A DNA stretch of 64,000 nt from Pseudomonas sp. FEN (GTDB lineage Bacteria > Pseudomonadota > Gammaproteobacteria > Pseudomonadales > Pseudomonadaceae): positions 1 through 64,000 of the forward strand of contig NZ_CAJFDC010000036.1 of assembly GCF_904067045.1 (NCBI RefSeq), written 5' to 3'. Of the stretch, positions 1 to 8,614 are shown in pieces. The notes beneath the pieces are model-generated. The model was not told the origin of the DNA, ran no database searches, and saw nothing but the letters and a program-made list of their open reading frames with translations. The stretch's first letter is position 1. Each line of letters opens with the position of its first letter. The position numbers and the translations under genes are program-made.

Positions 1-1
1 C

Positions 2-253
2 CTGCCGGTGCTGGGCGTGCCGGTGCAGTCGGCGATGCTCTCGGGCGTCGATTCGCTGCTGTCGATCGTGCAGATGCCGGCCGGTATTCCGGTGGCGACG
101 CTGGCCATCGGCAAGGCCGGGGCGATCAATGCCGCGCTGCTCTCGGCGAGTATCCTGGGCGCCAAACACCCGCATTTCCATACCGTGCTGAAGAAATTCC
201 GCGCTGAACAGACAGACAGCGTGCTGGACAATCCAGACCCGCGCGTCGCCTGA
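2..253 (+). CDS. purE: N5-carboxyaminoimidazole ribonucleotide mutase PurE, C-terminal part (cut by window start)
   Basis: This is the last 83 codons of PurE. They are identical to residues 81-163 of the complete copy on the other arm (16882-17373, minus strand). PurE converts N5-CAIR to CAIR in de novo purine synthesis and works with the ATP-grasp enzyme PurK, whose gene starts 11 bases after this stop codon. The visible part holds the SGVDSLLSIVQMPAGIPVAT segment typical of class I PurE. The frame is open to the window edge, so an internal GTG at base 8 should not be taken as a start. Confidence 0.93.
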   Translation: MPVLGVPVQSAMLSGVDSLLSIVQMPAGIPVATLAIGKAGAINAALLSASILGAKHPHFHTVLKKFRAEQTDSVLDNPDPRVA

Positions 254-264
254 GGTTGATGACG

Positions 265-1347
265 ATGAAGATCGGTGTAATCGGTGGCGGCCAACTGGGC
301 CGCATGTTGGCGCTGGCGGGCACGCCGCTGGGGATGAACTTCGCTTTCCTGGACCCGGCGCCGGATGCCTGTGCAGCCGCCTTGGGCGAGCATTTGCGCG
401 CCGATTACGGCGATCAGGATCATCTGCGCCAGTTGGCCGACGAAGTCGACCTGGTGACCTTCGAGTTCGAAAGTGTCCCGGCGGAAACCGTGGCCTTCCT
501 GTCGCAGTTCGTCCCGGTCTATCCGAGCGCCGAGGCCTTGCGCATCGCCCGTGATCGCTGGTTCGAAAAGAGCATGTTCAAGGACCTGGGGATTCCCACC
601 CCGGCCTTCGCCGATATCCAGTCCCAGGCGGATCTGGATGCCGCGGTGGCCAGCATCGGCCTGCCGGCCGTGCTGAAAACCCGCACCCTGGGTTATGACG
701 GCAAGGGTCAGAAAGTCCTGCGCACTCCGGCCGACGTGGTCGGCACCTTCGCCGAACTGGGCAGCGTTGGCTGCCTGCTGGAGGGCTTCGTGCCGTTCAC
801 CGGGGAAGTTTCGCTGATCGCCGTGCGTGGCCGTGACGGCGAAACCTGCTTCTACCCGCTGGTGCACAACACCCACGACAACGGCATCCTGCGCCTGTCC
901 GTGGCCAGCACCGATCATCCGCTGCAAGCCCTGGCCGAAGACTATGCCGGTCGGGTGCTCAAGCAACTGGATTATGTCGGCGTGCTGGCGTTCGAGTTCT
1001 TTGAAGTCGACGGTGGCCTCAAGGCCAACGAAATTGCACCGCGGGTCCACAACTCCGGGCACTGGACCACCGAAGGCGCCGAATGCAGCCAGTTCGAAAA
1101 CCATCTGCGAGCGATTGCCGGGCTGCCGTTGGGCTCGACCGCCAAGGTCGGTGAAAGCGCGATGCTCAACTTTATCGGCGAAGTCCCGTCGGTGGAGCAG
1201 GTGATCGCCATCGCCGATTGCCATCTGCATCATTATGGCAAGGCGTTCAAAGCAGGGCGCAAGGTGGGCCATGCAACCCTGCGTTGTGCCGACAAAGCGA
1301 CCCTGCAGGAACAGATTCTGCGGGTCGAGGCGTTGATCGCCGAGTAA
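265..1347 (+). CDS. purK: 5-(carboxyamino)imidazole ribonucleotide synthase PurK (left copy)
   Basis: This is an ATP-grasp enzyme that makes N5-CAIR from AIR, bicarbonate and ATP and hands it to PurE. The 360 residues are the usual family length. An N-terminal dinucleotide-like GGGQLGRML turn lies at residues 7-15, the ATP-binding KTRTLGYDGKGQ segment near residues 136-148, and the metal-binding NEIAPRVHNSGHWT segment near residue 254. The ATG at 265 is preferred over the ATG at 259 or the TTG at 256 because the TGAGG at 251-255 is well spaced for it and MKIGVIGGG is the common family start. It is probably co-transcribed with purE. The copy at 15788-16870 encodes the same protein. Confidence 0.95.
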   Translation: MKIGVIGGGQLGRMLALAGTPLGMNFAFLDPAPDACAAALGEHLRADYGDQDHLRQLADEVDLVTFEFESVPAETVAFLSQFVPVYPSAEALRIARDRWFEKSMFKDLGIPTPAFADIQSQADLDAAVASIGLPAVLKTRTLGYDGKGQKVLRTPADVVGTFAELGSVGCLLEGFVPFTGEVSLIAVRGRDGETCFYPLVHNTHDNGILRLSVASTDHPLQALAEDYAGRVLKQLDYVGVLAFEFFEVDGGLKANEIAPRVHNSGHWTTEGAECSQFENHLRAIAGLPLGSTAKVGESAMLNFIGEVPSVEQVIAIADCHLHHYGKAFKAGRKVGHATLRCADKATLQEQILRVEALIAE

Positions 1348-1454
1348 AGATAGTCAGTGCTGGCGGGAACCTACGGCTGCCGCCAGCCTCTGATAGCAGG
1401 ATGCCAAAGGGTTGACCAGGCTTTGGCTGTGCAAACTCACCTGAGGGAAATGCG

Positions 1455-1700
1455 ATGCACATTATCGGAACAATTTTTATCGGCCTTATCGTCGGTTTGG
1501 TAGCGCGTTTCCTCAAGCCCGGCGATGACAGCATGGGCTGGATCATGACCATCCTGCTGGGCATCGGTGGTTCGCTGGCGGCAACCTACGGCGGCCAGGC
1601 GCTGGGGATCTATCACGCCGGGCAAGGCGCGGGTTTTATCGGTGCGGTCGTTGGCGCGATTATCCTTCTGGTGGTCTACAACCTGATCAGAAAGAGCTGA
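1455..1700 (+). CDS. GlsB/YeaQ/YmgE-type small inner-membrane protein (left copy)
   Basis: An 81-residue protein with three hydrophobic segments separated by glycine-rich turns (GDDSMGW, GGSLAATYGGQALG, GAGFIGAVVGA). This is the pattern of the transglycosylase-associated / GlsB-YeaQ-YmgE stress membrane family. The biochemical role of that family is not established, and members are often induced by general stress. AGGG lies about 10 bases before the ATG. It stands alone between purK and the DUF3299 gene and is followed by a GC-rich stem-loop. Confidence 0.88.
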   Translation: MHIIGTIFIGLIVGLVARFLKPGDDSMGWIMTILLGIGGSLAATYGGQALGIYHAGQGAGFIGAVVGAIILLVVYNLIRKS

Positions 1701-1714
1701 TCCAGACGAGCAAA

Positions 1715-1741
1715 CCCTCTGCGCCGCAATGGCGTAGAGGG
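1715..1741 (+). terminator. Stem-loop after the GlsB-like gene (left copy)
   Basis: CCCTCTGCGCC pairs with GGCGTAGAGGG around a short loop just after the stop codon of the GlsB-like gene. There is no T-run, so it may be a weak terminator or an mRNA-stabilising hairpin. Confidence 0.45.
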
Positions 1742-1781
1742 CTAGAATGCGTAACATTTCCTTGTGTCTTCGAGTCTCCCC

Positions 1782-2318
1782 ATGCGCCGTCTTCTTTTGA
1801 CACTTCTTTTTCTGGGTAGTGGCTTGGCCCATGCTGGTGAACTGCCGGAAACCGACTGGCTGGAGCTCATGCCCAAGTCGGACCAGAAAGCCCTTGAGCA
1901 AATGCCGGAAATTACCCACAACTCGCCCGAGAGCAACGGTACGTTTACCGCCAAGGGTGGCTTGAAACAGAGCAAGGGCCTGCCGGCGGTGATGTATTCA
2001 ACCAAGACCGTGCCGGCCATGGATGGCAAGGAGATCCGCATCGGTGGTTATCCGGTACCGCTGGAAACCGATGCCAAGGGGCGCAGCACGCTGTTTTTCC
2101 TGGTGCCGTACCCGGGCGCCTGCATCCACGTGCCGCCACCGCCGCCCAATCAACTGGTGCTGGTGCGCTATCCCAAGGGCCTGAAGCTGGACGATATCTA
2201 TACGCCGCTGTGGGTCACCGGCACGCTGAAGATCGAGAAGGTCAGCAATGACCTGGCCGACGCGGCGTATGCGCTGGATGCGGGGAAGGTCAGGGTGGTG
2301 AAGGAGTCGGATCTGTAA
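1782..2318 (+). CDS. DUF3299-type exported protein (left copy)
   Basis: A 178-residue protein with a clear signal peptide (MRRLLLTLLFLGSGLAHA, cleavage after residue 18). The mature part contains the segment GYPVPLETDAKGRSTLFFLV followed by PYPGACIHVPPPPPNQ, the hallmark of the DUF3299 family of periplasmic proteins. Its function is unknown; a cysteine near a proline run (CIHVPPPPPNQ) is the most conserved-looking feature. The ATG at 1782 is chosen because the signal peptide starts there. The upstream in-frame start at 1764 would add six residues without a better ribosome site. Confidence 0.8.
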   Translation: MRRLLLTLLFLGSGLAHAGELPETDWLELMPKSDQKALEQMPEITHNSPESNGTFTAKGGLKQSKGLPAVMYSTKTVPAMDGKEIRIGGYPVPLETDAKGRSTLFFLVPYPGACIHVPPPPPNQLVLVRYPKGLKLDDIYTPLWVTGTLKIEKVSNDLADAAYALDAGKVRVVKESDL

Positions 2319-2344
2319 GACGGCATTTGAAGCCGAGCACGGTC

Positions 2345-2494
2345 TTGTGGCGAGCGGGCTTGCCCGCGCTGGGCTGCGAAGCAGCCCCAAAGCCTGTGAC
2401 TGCGTTCTGCCTGACACAATGAAGCCGCTGATTTTAGGGGCGCTTCGCGCCCCAACGGGGCGATGCGGCGTTCCGACAAGCCCCTCGCCACAAG
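2345..2494. repeat. REPIN-like pair of REP palindromes (left copy)
   Basis: Two REP-type sequences face each other. The first begins TTGTGGCGAGCGGGCTTG (2345 onward) and includes the inner palindrome GGGCTGCGAAGCAGCCC. The second begins GGGGCGCTTCGCGCCCC near 2437 and ends CCCCTCGCCACAAG. The pair fills the gap between the convergent DUF3299 and mutarotase genes. Related pairs occur at 23256-23388 and 49250-49382. Such REPINs are abundant in P. fluorescens genomes and are mobilised by RAYT transposases; none is encoded in this window. Confidence 0.85.
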
Positions 2495-2497
2495 GTA

Positions 2498-3400
2498 TTA
2501 CACCAGGCGCTGACTGCCGATAGTCACACCCAGCGTATGACTAGCTCCCGGTGCAAGCGTCACCACATCATCCATCACGTTCGCGGTCTCGATGCACAGC
2601 ATCTTCTGCCAGCCATCGTCGGCCATGTCGGCGAGTTGACTGGCCCGGTCGATCCACGGGTTCCAGATCACCGCCGAACGTGAGCCCTGGGTGTTCAGCT
2701 CGATACGCCGCTCCCAGGTCGGGTCGACAATGCTCAGCCGCGCGGGCGCATTCTGGTAGATACGGTCGGTTTCACCGGCGAAGCGCAGTTCGCCTTGCTG
2801 GCGGACCTGCTTCCAGCCATCCGCCGTGTCGATGTAGGCCAGGCCATCCACGCCCTCGACGTGCACATTGCGCACATCGCTGACAGCGAAGTAGGTATGC
2901 AGCGCCTGGCTGAGGCTGACCGGATGGTCGTCCTGGTTCTGGCTGGTGAGTTCGATGTGCAAGGTCTCGCCCAGGCGAATGCGCAAGGTCAGGCCGACCT
3001 TGTGCGGCCAGCCCGGCAGGCCACCTTCGGGCAGCGGCAGGCTGAACGTCACGTTCACGCTGTCGCCGTCGGCCTCGATGCCTTGCAACGACCAGTTCAT
3101 CGTCCGTACCAGGCCATGGGCCGTGGGGGCGTCACTGGCTTGGCGCATGGCCTGCACGCTGTCCGGGTTGCGCGAAAAGTTGCCAAACCACGGCCAACAC
3201 ACCGGTACGCCAGCGCGAATGCCCGTGCCTTGCTTGAACAGCGCCTCGTTGTTGAGCCAGATCAGCGGCGGTTGCCCGGTCAATTGGTAGCTGAGGATCT
3301 GCGCGCCTTGTTGCGCCACCAGCAATTCGGCTTGGCCGTGGCGGATGCGCCAGCCGTTCAGCTCGTCCAGTTTTACCGTTTCAACATGGGGCGTGGTCAT
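2498..3400 (-). CDS. D-hexose-6-phosphate mutarotase, aldose 1-epimerase family (left copy)
   Basis: A 300-residue YeaD-type epimerase expected to interconvert the anomers of glucose-6-phosphate and related sugars in the cytoplasm. Family signs are PVCWPWFGNFS (about residues 67-77), the APTAHGLVRTMNW segment with its catalytic-type His, QALHTYFAVSDV (second His) and the late segment WNPWIDRASQLADM with its acidic neighbours. It is co-directional with the thioesterase gene just upstream, with a gap of under 50 bases. The copy at 13735-14637 is the same length. Confidence 0.9.
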   Translation of the reverse strand: MTTPHVETVKLDELNGWRIRHGQAELLVAQQGAQILSYQLTGQPPLIWLNNEALFKQGTGIRAGVPVCWPWFGNFSRNPDSVQAMRQASDAPTAHGLVRTMNWSLQGIEADGDSVNVTFSLPLPEGGLPGWPHKVGLTLRIRLGETLHIELTSQNQDDHPVSLSQALHTYFAVSDVRNVHVEGVDGLAYIDTADGWKQVRQQGELRFAGETDRIYQNAPARLSIVDPTWERRIELNTQGSRSAVIWNPWIDRASQLADMADDGWQKMLCIETANVMDDVVTLAPGASHTLGVTIGSQRLV

Positions 3401-3448
3401 GGTGTTCTCGCAAGGCAGGGAGTTGCAACGGGCCGCCGGGCGGCCGGG

Positions 3449-3846
3449 TTAGCGCCGTGGCACGGAGCGGGTTCGACCGCTGCCGTCGATGGCCACGAAC
3501 ACGAAGGCCGCTTCGGTGACCTTGCGCCATTCGCTGGTCAGCGGGTCGTCGCTCCACACCTCGACCATCATCCGCATCGAGCTGCGGCCGATTTCCTCGG
3601 TATGGGTATAAAAGGACAATTGCGCGCCGACGGCGACCGGGACCAGGAATGCCATGCGGTCGATGGACACCGTGGCCACCCGGCCGCCGGCGACCTTGCT
3701 GGCCATGGCGGTGCCGGCCAGATCCATCTGGCTGACCAGCCAGCCACCATAAATATCGCCGAAACCGTTGGCTTCGCGCGGGAGGGCGGTGATTTGCAGG
3801 GCGAGATCGCCTTGCGGATAGGGTCTTCTTGTTCGAGTTCGATCAT
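3449..3846 (-). pseudogene. Hotdog acyl-CoA thioesterase, left copy, frameshifted
   Basis: This is the mirror of the intact 132-residue thioesterase gene at 13288-13686, but one G is missing from a GGG run near 3817. The ATG at 3846 therefore runs MIELEQEDPI and then out of frame, while the rest of the protein (ANGFGDIYGGWLVSQMDLAG onward) sits in another frame. From ATG to stop is 398 bases, not a multiple of three. Because the other arm is intact and the lesion is a single homopolymer base, a sequencing error is as likely as a true mutation. Confidence 0.8.
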
Positions 3847-4219
3847 GCCGGGGTGCCTCTGACCCGTAACGCTACGTTGGTATTGCAGGTGAATAGCCGT
3901 CTTCAAGAAAAACGATTCAGCCCGAACATACTACGTTCGTTACGTTTCTCGTAAGCCGCACTAAGGGAAACTCTGCGAAAGCGGCTGGTTCGGCCCCAAC
4001 GGCGTTTTCGCACAATACCCCTCTAGCCTGCGGGTTCTACCCGACGCAGGGCACGAGTATATCGGTCGATAGACCGCGAGACGACCTCCCGGTTCTCATT
4101 TTTGCCGACGAATACGCCGATCCATGTGCTTTTACAAACAATTTGCTATCGTGCCAGACCTGCCTCCAGCCTGAATCGAGCCTTGCTTGACTCATAGACG
4201 TGCCCAATAAGAGAAGCCC
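3847..4219. other. Divergent intergenic region, thioesterase / MHS transporter (left copy)
   Basis: These 373 bases without a gene separate two divergently transcribed genes and should hold both promoters. A purine-rich AAGAGAAG lies 8 bases before the transporter ATG. I see no RNA gene, repeat or clear operator. The short open frames here have no recognisable content. Confidence 0.6.
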
Positions 4220-5509
4220 ATGACCACCGCGTCCACCCATATCGCGCAACCTTCGCGCCCGCTGACCCGCAACGACTACAAGACTTTATCGCTGTCTGCC
4301 CTGGGCGGCGCGCTGGAGTTCTACGACTTTATCATTTTCGTGTTTTTTGCCGCAGTGGTCGGCAAGCTGTTTTTCCCGGCGGACATGCCGGAGTGGTTGC
4401 GCCTGATGCAGACGTTCGGGATTTTCGCCGCCGGCTACCTGGCGCGACCGCTGGGTGGCATCGTGATGGCCCACTTCGGCGATCTGCTGGGGCGCAAGAA
4501 GATGTTCACCCTGAGTATTTTCTTGATGGCGGTGCCGACCCTGATCATGGGCCTGTTGCCGACCTATGCGCAGATTGGCATCTGGGCGCCGATTCTGCTG
4601 TTGCTGATGCGGGTGATCCAGGGCGCGGCCATCGGTGGCGAGGTGCCGGGTGCCTGGGTGTTCGTCGCCGAACACGTGCCGGAACGCAAGATCGGCTTTG
4701 CCTGCGGCACCCTGACCTCGGGTCTGACCGCCGGCATCCTGCTCGGCTCGCTGGTGGCGACTCTGGTCAACAGCCTTTATACACCGCTGGAAGTGGCCGA
4801 TTACGCCTGGCGAATTCCGTTCCTGCTCGGTGGCGTGTTCGGCCTGTTTTCGGTGTACCTGCGCCGTTGGCTGCACGAAACCCCGGTATTCGCCGAGTTG
4901 CAGCTGCGCAAGGCACTGTCTGACGGCATCCCCCTGGGCGCGGTACTGCGTGATCATCGCGGTGCGGTGCTGGTCTCGATGCTGCTGACCTGGCTGTTGT
5001 CCGCCGCTGTGGTGGTGGTGATCCTGATGACCCCGACCGTGCTGCAGACGGTCTTTCACTTTTCCCCTACCGTGTCGCTGAAGGCCAACAGCCTGGCGAC
5101 GGTGTGCCTGACTTTGGGTTGCATCCTCTCCGGTGCGCTGGCCGACCGTTTCGGGGCCGGACGGGTGTTCGTGTTCGGCAGTCTGGCGCTGATGGCGACC
5201 TTCTGGAGCTTCTATGGCAGCTTGCCGACTCACCCCGACTGGCTGTTCCCGCTGTATGCCTTGAGTGGCCTGTTCGTCGGCACCATCGGCGCGGTGCCGT
5301 ATGTGATGGTCAAGGCGTTTCCGGCGGTGGTGCGTTTCAGCGGCCTGTCGTTTTCCTACAACCTGGCCTACGCGATTTTCGGTGGCCTGACCCCGATGGT
5401 GGTCACCCTGCTGCTCAAGGATAGCCCGATGGGCCCTGCTTATTATGTGGCGATCATTTGCGGTATCGGGGTGCTGGTAGGGGGGTATCTGTGGGTGAAG
5501 GGGCGTTGA
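4220..5509 (+). CDS. MFS transporter of the metabolite:H+ symporter (MHS) type (left copy)
   Basis: A 429-residue polytopic inner-membrane protein with about 12 hydrophobic segments. The start SALGGALEFYDFIIF, the loop GGIVMAHFGDLLGRKKMF (MFS motif A, about residues 80-100) and MRVIQGAAIGGEVPGAWVFVAEH mark the MHS subfamily (ProP, KgtP and ShiA relatives), which import organic acids, betaines or similar solutes with protons. The substrate cannot be read from sequence, and no catabolic gene lies beside it. It sits upstream of pstS in the same direction but is separated by the Pho boxes, so it is unlikely to belong to the pst operon. Confidence 0.88.
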   Translation: MTTASTHIAQPSRPLTRNDYKTLSLSALGGALEFYDFIIFVFFAAVVGKLFFPADMPEWLRLMQTFGIFAAGYLARPLGGIVMAHFGDLLGRKKMFTLSIFLMAVPTLIMGLLPTYAQIGIWAPILLLLMRVIQGAAIGGEVPGAWVFVAEHVPERKIGFACGTLTSGLTAGILLGSLVATLVNSLYTPLEVADYAWRIPFLLGGVFGLFSVYLRRWLHETPVFAELQLRKALSDGIPLGAVLRDHRGAVLVSMLLTWLLSAAVVVVILMTPTVLQTVFHFSPTVSLKANSLATVCLTLGCILSGALADRFGAGRVFVFGSLALMATFWSFYGSLPTHPDWLFPLYALSGLFVGTIGAVPYVMVKAFPAVVRFSGLSFSYNLAYAIFGGLTPMVVTLLLKDSPMGPAYYVAIICGIGVLVGGYLWVKGR

Positions 5510-5592
5510 GCCGCGGCGGTTGACGCTAGCACCCATCTGGAGGAAGAGGGTTTCAAATTGTTTCAGGGGCGACCTGCCCGGTATCCCGCAGG

Positions 5593-5608
5593 GGGGGCTG
5601 TAGCCCCC
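5593..5608 (+). terminator. GC stem-loop after the MHS transporter (left copy)
   Basis: GGGGGCT at 5593-5599 pairs with AGCCCCC at 5602-5608, and a TTTTT follows only about 20 bases later. This is a possible weak terminator that insulates the transporter from pstS. Confidence 0.35.
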
Positions 5609-5668
5609 GTAGATTCTGGGTTTTTGTCCGTTTATCCGATCAAGGCTGGCGTTCTTCCGAATGCTGGC

Positions 5669-5697
5669 CTTTCATCTAACTGTCACATACCAGTCAT
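5669..5697 (+). promoter_or_regulatory. Triple Pho box upstream of pstS (left copy)
   Basis: Three 7-base half-sites repeat every 11 bases: CTTTCAT (5669-5675), CTGTCAC (5680-5686) and CAGTCAT (5691-5697), with 4-base AT-rich spacers. They match the PhoB consensus CTGTCAT-N4-CTGTCAT and end 67 bases before the pstS start. The layout implies PhoB activation of pstS under phosphate starvation. Confidence 0.88.
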
Positions 5698-5764
5698 AGA
5701 GTGTTCATGCGGCCTACAGATACTTGGGCCCGATCTAACAATCCCTATCTGCTAGGAGCAAGGC

Positions 5765-6754
5765 ATGAAACTGAAGCGTTTGATGGCGGCAATGACTTTT
5801 GTCGCTGCTGGCGTTGCAACTGCCCACGCGGTCGCCGCTGGTGTGGACCCGTCCATTCCGTCTTATACAAAAGTCACGGGTGTATCGGGCAACCTGTCCA
5901 GCGTTGGTTCCGACACCCTGGCTAACCTCATGACCTTGTGGGCTGAGAACTACAAGAAAGAATACCCGAACGTGAACATTCAGATTCAGGCCGCCGGTTC
6001 CGCTACCGCGCCGCCCGCCCTGACTGAAGGCACTTCGAACCTGGGCCCGATGAGCCGCAAGATGAAGGACACCGAGCTGGCTGCCTTCGAGCAGAAGTAC
6101 GGCTACAAGCCGACCGCTATCCCGGTCGCCGTGGATGCCTTGGCCGTGTTCGTGCACAAGGACAACCCGATCAAGCACCTGACCATGGAGCAAGTCGACG
6201 CGATCTTCTCCTCGACTCGTCTGTGTGGCGCCAAAGCCGACGTCAAGACCTGGGCCGACCTGGGCGTGACCGGCGACCTGGCCAACAAGCCGGTTCAACT
6301 GTTCGGTCGCAACTCGGTCTCCGGCACCTACGGCTACTTCAAGGAAGAAGCCCTGTGCAAAGGCGACTACAAGCCTAACGTGAACGAACAGCCAGGTTCG
6401 GCTTCCGTTGTGCAGTCCATCAGCTCCTCGCTGAACGGTATCGGCTACTCGGGTATCGGCTACAAGACCGCCAGCGTGAAAACCGTTGCCCTGTCGAAGA
6501 AAGGCAGCACTGACTTCATCGAAGACAGTGAAGAAAACGCACTGAACGGCAAATACCCGCTGTCGCGTTTCCTCTACGTGTATGTCAACAAGGCCCCGGG
6601 CAAGCCTCTGGCTCCGCTGGAAGCCGAGTTCGTGAAACTGGTCCTGTCCAAGCAGGGTCAGGAAGTGGTTGTGAAGGACGGCTACATCCCACTGCCAGCC
6701 AAGGTTGCCTCCAAGGCACTGGCTGACCTGGGTCTGAGCGAAGGCAAGAAGTAA
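5765..6754 (+). CDS. pstS: Phosphate ABC transporter substrate-binding protein PstS (left copy)
   Basis: A 329-residue periplasmic phosphate-binding protein with a signal peptide (MKLKRLMAAMTFVAAGVATA..., cleavage near residue 25). The phosphate-binding segments are visible: SSVGSDTLANL near residue 45, AAGSATAPPALTEGTSNLGPMSR near residues 77-99, and GRNSVSGTYGYFKEEAL near residues 180-196. It is the first gene of the pst operon and lies under the Pho boxes at 5669-5697; pstC follows after a stem-loop and a second Pho box. The copy at 10380-11369 encodes an identical protein. Confidence 0.95.
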   Translation: MKLKRLMAAMTFVAAGVATAHAVAAGVDPSIPSYTKVTGVSGNLSSVGSDTLANLMTLWAENYKKEYPNVNIQIQAAGSATAPPALTEGTSNLGPMSRKMKDTELAAFEQKYGYKPTAIPVAVDALAVFVHKDNPIKHLTMEQVDAIFSSTRLCGAKADVKTWADLGVTGDLANKPVQLFGRNSVSGTYGYFKEEALCKGDYKPNVNEQPGSASVVQSISSSLNGIGYSGIGYKTASVKTVALSKKGSTDFIEDSEENALNGKYPLSRFLYVYVNKAPGKPLAPLEAEFVKLVLSKQGQEVVVKDGYIPLPAKVASKALADLGLSEGKK

Positions 6755-6762
6755 GCCTTGAG

Positions 6763-6780
6763 CCGGGGCGCCAGCCCCGG
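6763..6780 (+). terminator. Intercistronic stem-loop pstS-pstC (left copy)
   Basis: CCGGGGC pairs with GCCCCGG across a 4-base loop, 9 bases after the pstS stop, with no T-run. Hairpins at this place commonly raise pstS expression over the membrane genes by attenuation or 3'-end protection. The role here is inferred from position. Confidence 0.55.
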
Positions 6781-6878
6781 TAGCACCACCAAGGCGCGGC
6801 TTGATCTCCATCGGCCGCGCCCCATATTCCGAAACCGCTGCCAGCCCTGCTGGGCGGCGGCTTCAGTGCGTCACTGCA

Positions 6879-6896
6879 TTGTCATCTTTCTGTCAT
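6879..6896 (+). promoter_or_regulatory. Pho box upstream of pstC (left copy)
   Basis: TTGTCAT (6879-6885) and CTGTCAT (6890-6896) are direct repeats with the 4-base spacer CTTT, a near-perfect PhoB site ending 22 bases before the pstC ATG. It suggests that pstC has its own phosphate-starvation promoter in addition to read-through from pstS. Confidence 0.85.
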
Positions 6897-6918
6897 ACAG
6901 GATCGCTAGGGTGTGCGC

Positions 6919-8515
6919 ATGAACGATCTGGCCAATTCCACCATGACTACGACTTCTCCCCCCAAGCGTATTGACTTCAATACGCCTGAGCTGCAACGCA
7001 AGCGCCGTATTCGCGCGCTGAAAGATCGCCTGACCCGGTGGTACGTATTTATTGGCGGCTTGGCTGTCCTCGGGGCGATCACGCTGATCTTCTTCTTTCT
7101 CGGTTATGTGGTCCTGCCCCTGTTCCAGGGTGCCTCGCTGACCGCCGAGAAAAGCATTACGCCGGCCTGGATGCAGGATGCCGGCAAACCCTGATGATCT
7201 CCGTGGAAGAACAGAATCAGGTGGGCATGCGGGTTTCCGACAAAGGGCAGGTGCTGTCTTCAATGCCAGGACGCCACCGAGCTGTCGCGCGTGAACCTGC
7301 CGATTCCGGCCGGTACCACCGTCACCTCCATCAGCAAGGACCAGCCGGCATCCCACTGGTCATTGTCGGCCTGTCCAATGCCAGGCGCTGGTGTTCCGTC
7401 ACACCTATAAAGTGACTTACCCGGACGGCAAGAAAACCATTTCTCCAGCGCTCGAGTACCCTTACGGCGAAGCGCCGATCAACCTCGATGAGCAGGACGC
7501 GCGCTTGAGCATGTGAATCTGAACACCGCCGATTCGACCCTGGTCGTGGCGGGCTCCACTGGGGCACAGTTGCACGTGCTGGCGCTGACCCAGGAAGAGA
7601 ACATGATGACCGGCGAGGTCACCAGCGAGCAGAGAAGCATCGAGCTGCCGCAGATGACCGAACCGGTGAAGGCGATCTATATCGATCCGCGCCAGCAATG
7701 GTTGTACGTGATCAACGGGCGCGCCCAGGCCGACGTGTTCAGTCTGCGCGACAAGAGCCTGAACGGTCGCTATAAACTGCTTGAAAACGCCGATGCCGAA
7801 GTGACCGCCAGTACACAACTGGTGGGCGGTATCTCGTTGATCATCGGTGACTCCAGTGGCGGTCTGGCCAGTGGTTCATGGCCCGTGATCCCGATGGCGA
7901 GCTGCGCCTGAAACCCATCCGCAGTTTCCAGATGGGCTCCGCGCCGATCGTTGAAATCACCGCTGAAGAGCGTCGCAGGGCTTTGTCGCCATGGACGCTT
8001 CCGGCAAGCTCGGCGTGTTCCACAGCACCGCGCACCGGACCCTGCTGGTCAACCAGGTGGTCGATGGCCAGGGCCTGTTCGGCCTGTCGCCGCGGGCCAA
8101 CCGGGTGATCGTCGAGCAAGGTGGCAAGATCCTGCCGTTGGTCCTCGACAACCCGCACCCGGAAGTGTCCTGGAGCGCGCTGTGGAGCAAGGTCTGGTAC
8201 GAGAACTACGACGAACCCAAGTACGTCTGGCAATCGACCGCCGCCAACACCGACTTTCGAACCCAAACTGAGCTTGTCGCCGCTGACCTTCGGGACCCTG
8301 AAGGCCGCGTTCTACGCCATGTTGCTGGCCGCGCCGCTGGCCGTCGCCGCCGCGATCTATACGCCTACTCATGGCCCCGGGCATGCGCCGCAAGGTCAAA
8401 CCGGTGATCGAGTTGATGGAGGCGATGCCGACGGTGATCCTCGGTTTCTTCGCCGGCCTGTTCCTGGCGCCGTATGTCGAAGGGCACCTGCCGGGGATCT
8501 TCAGCCTGCTGATGC
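6919..8515 (+). pseudogene. pstC: Phosphate ABC transporter permease PstC, left copy, truncated and multiply frameshifted
   Basis: This is the start of the long pseudomonad PstC: a cytoplasmic N-terminus rich in basic residues, the first membrane helix (WYVFIGGLAVLGAITLIFFF), a large periplasmic insert, and the beginning of the permease domain (LMEAMPTVILGFFAGLFLAPYVEGHLPGIFSLLM in pieces). The reading frame breaks repeatedly by single-base changes near 7192, 7255, 7380, 7497, 7869, 7975, 8258, 8363 and 8373, mostly a missing base in a homopolymer. The other arm has the correct base at most of these places, except about 7975, where each arm lacks a different base. The gene stops at about codon 530 in the G-run; the last 200 or so codons of the family are missing. 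The ATG at 6919 is preferred over the GTG at 6913. Confidence 0.85.
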
Positions 8516-8614
8516 CTGGACGTCGGGGCAGGGGGGGGGGGGGGGGGGGGGGGGCGGGGCCGGTCGGCTTATCCCAGGGGGCCGGATACCGGCCACCAGG
8601 TACCGATCGCACGA
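8516..8614. other. Apex of the inverted repeat, with 24-base poly-G run
   Basis: The two arms are joined by 99 bases that do not mirror each other. A run of 24 G occupies 8531-8554, followed by C and GGGG. From about 8560 to 8614, read on the minus strand, the sequence still resembles degraded pstC coding sequence (continuing LLM into LV), so the arm decays gradually rather than ending cleanly. No transposase, recombination site or natural palindrome is visible at the joint. Confidence 0.9.

Larger units (their letters stand above)
1..8515 (+). repeat. Left arm of 17.1-kb inverted repeat
   Basis: This arm is mirrored, reverse-complemented, at 8615-17134. Coordinates of mirrored points sum to 17135 up to about base 3816, to 17134 from there to about 7190, and then drift downward as the left arm loses single bases. 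The first 7.1 kb shows one difference that I could find, a missing G near 3817. The arm runs off the window start, so its outer end is not seen. See the right arm and the apex entry. Confidence 0.97.

Noticed and set aside
2345..2494. Insertion sequence or attachment site in the DUF3299/mutarotase gap
   Set aside because: The palindromes match the REP/REPIN type repeated elsewhere in the window and carry no transposase or target duplication.
8531..8554. Functional G-quadruplex or phase-variable G tract
   Set aside because: The run sits exactly at the centre of a suspected chimeric joint in degraded sequence, so an artefact is much more likely.
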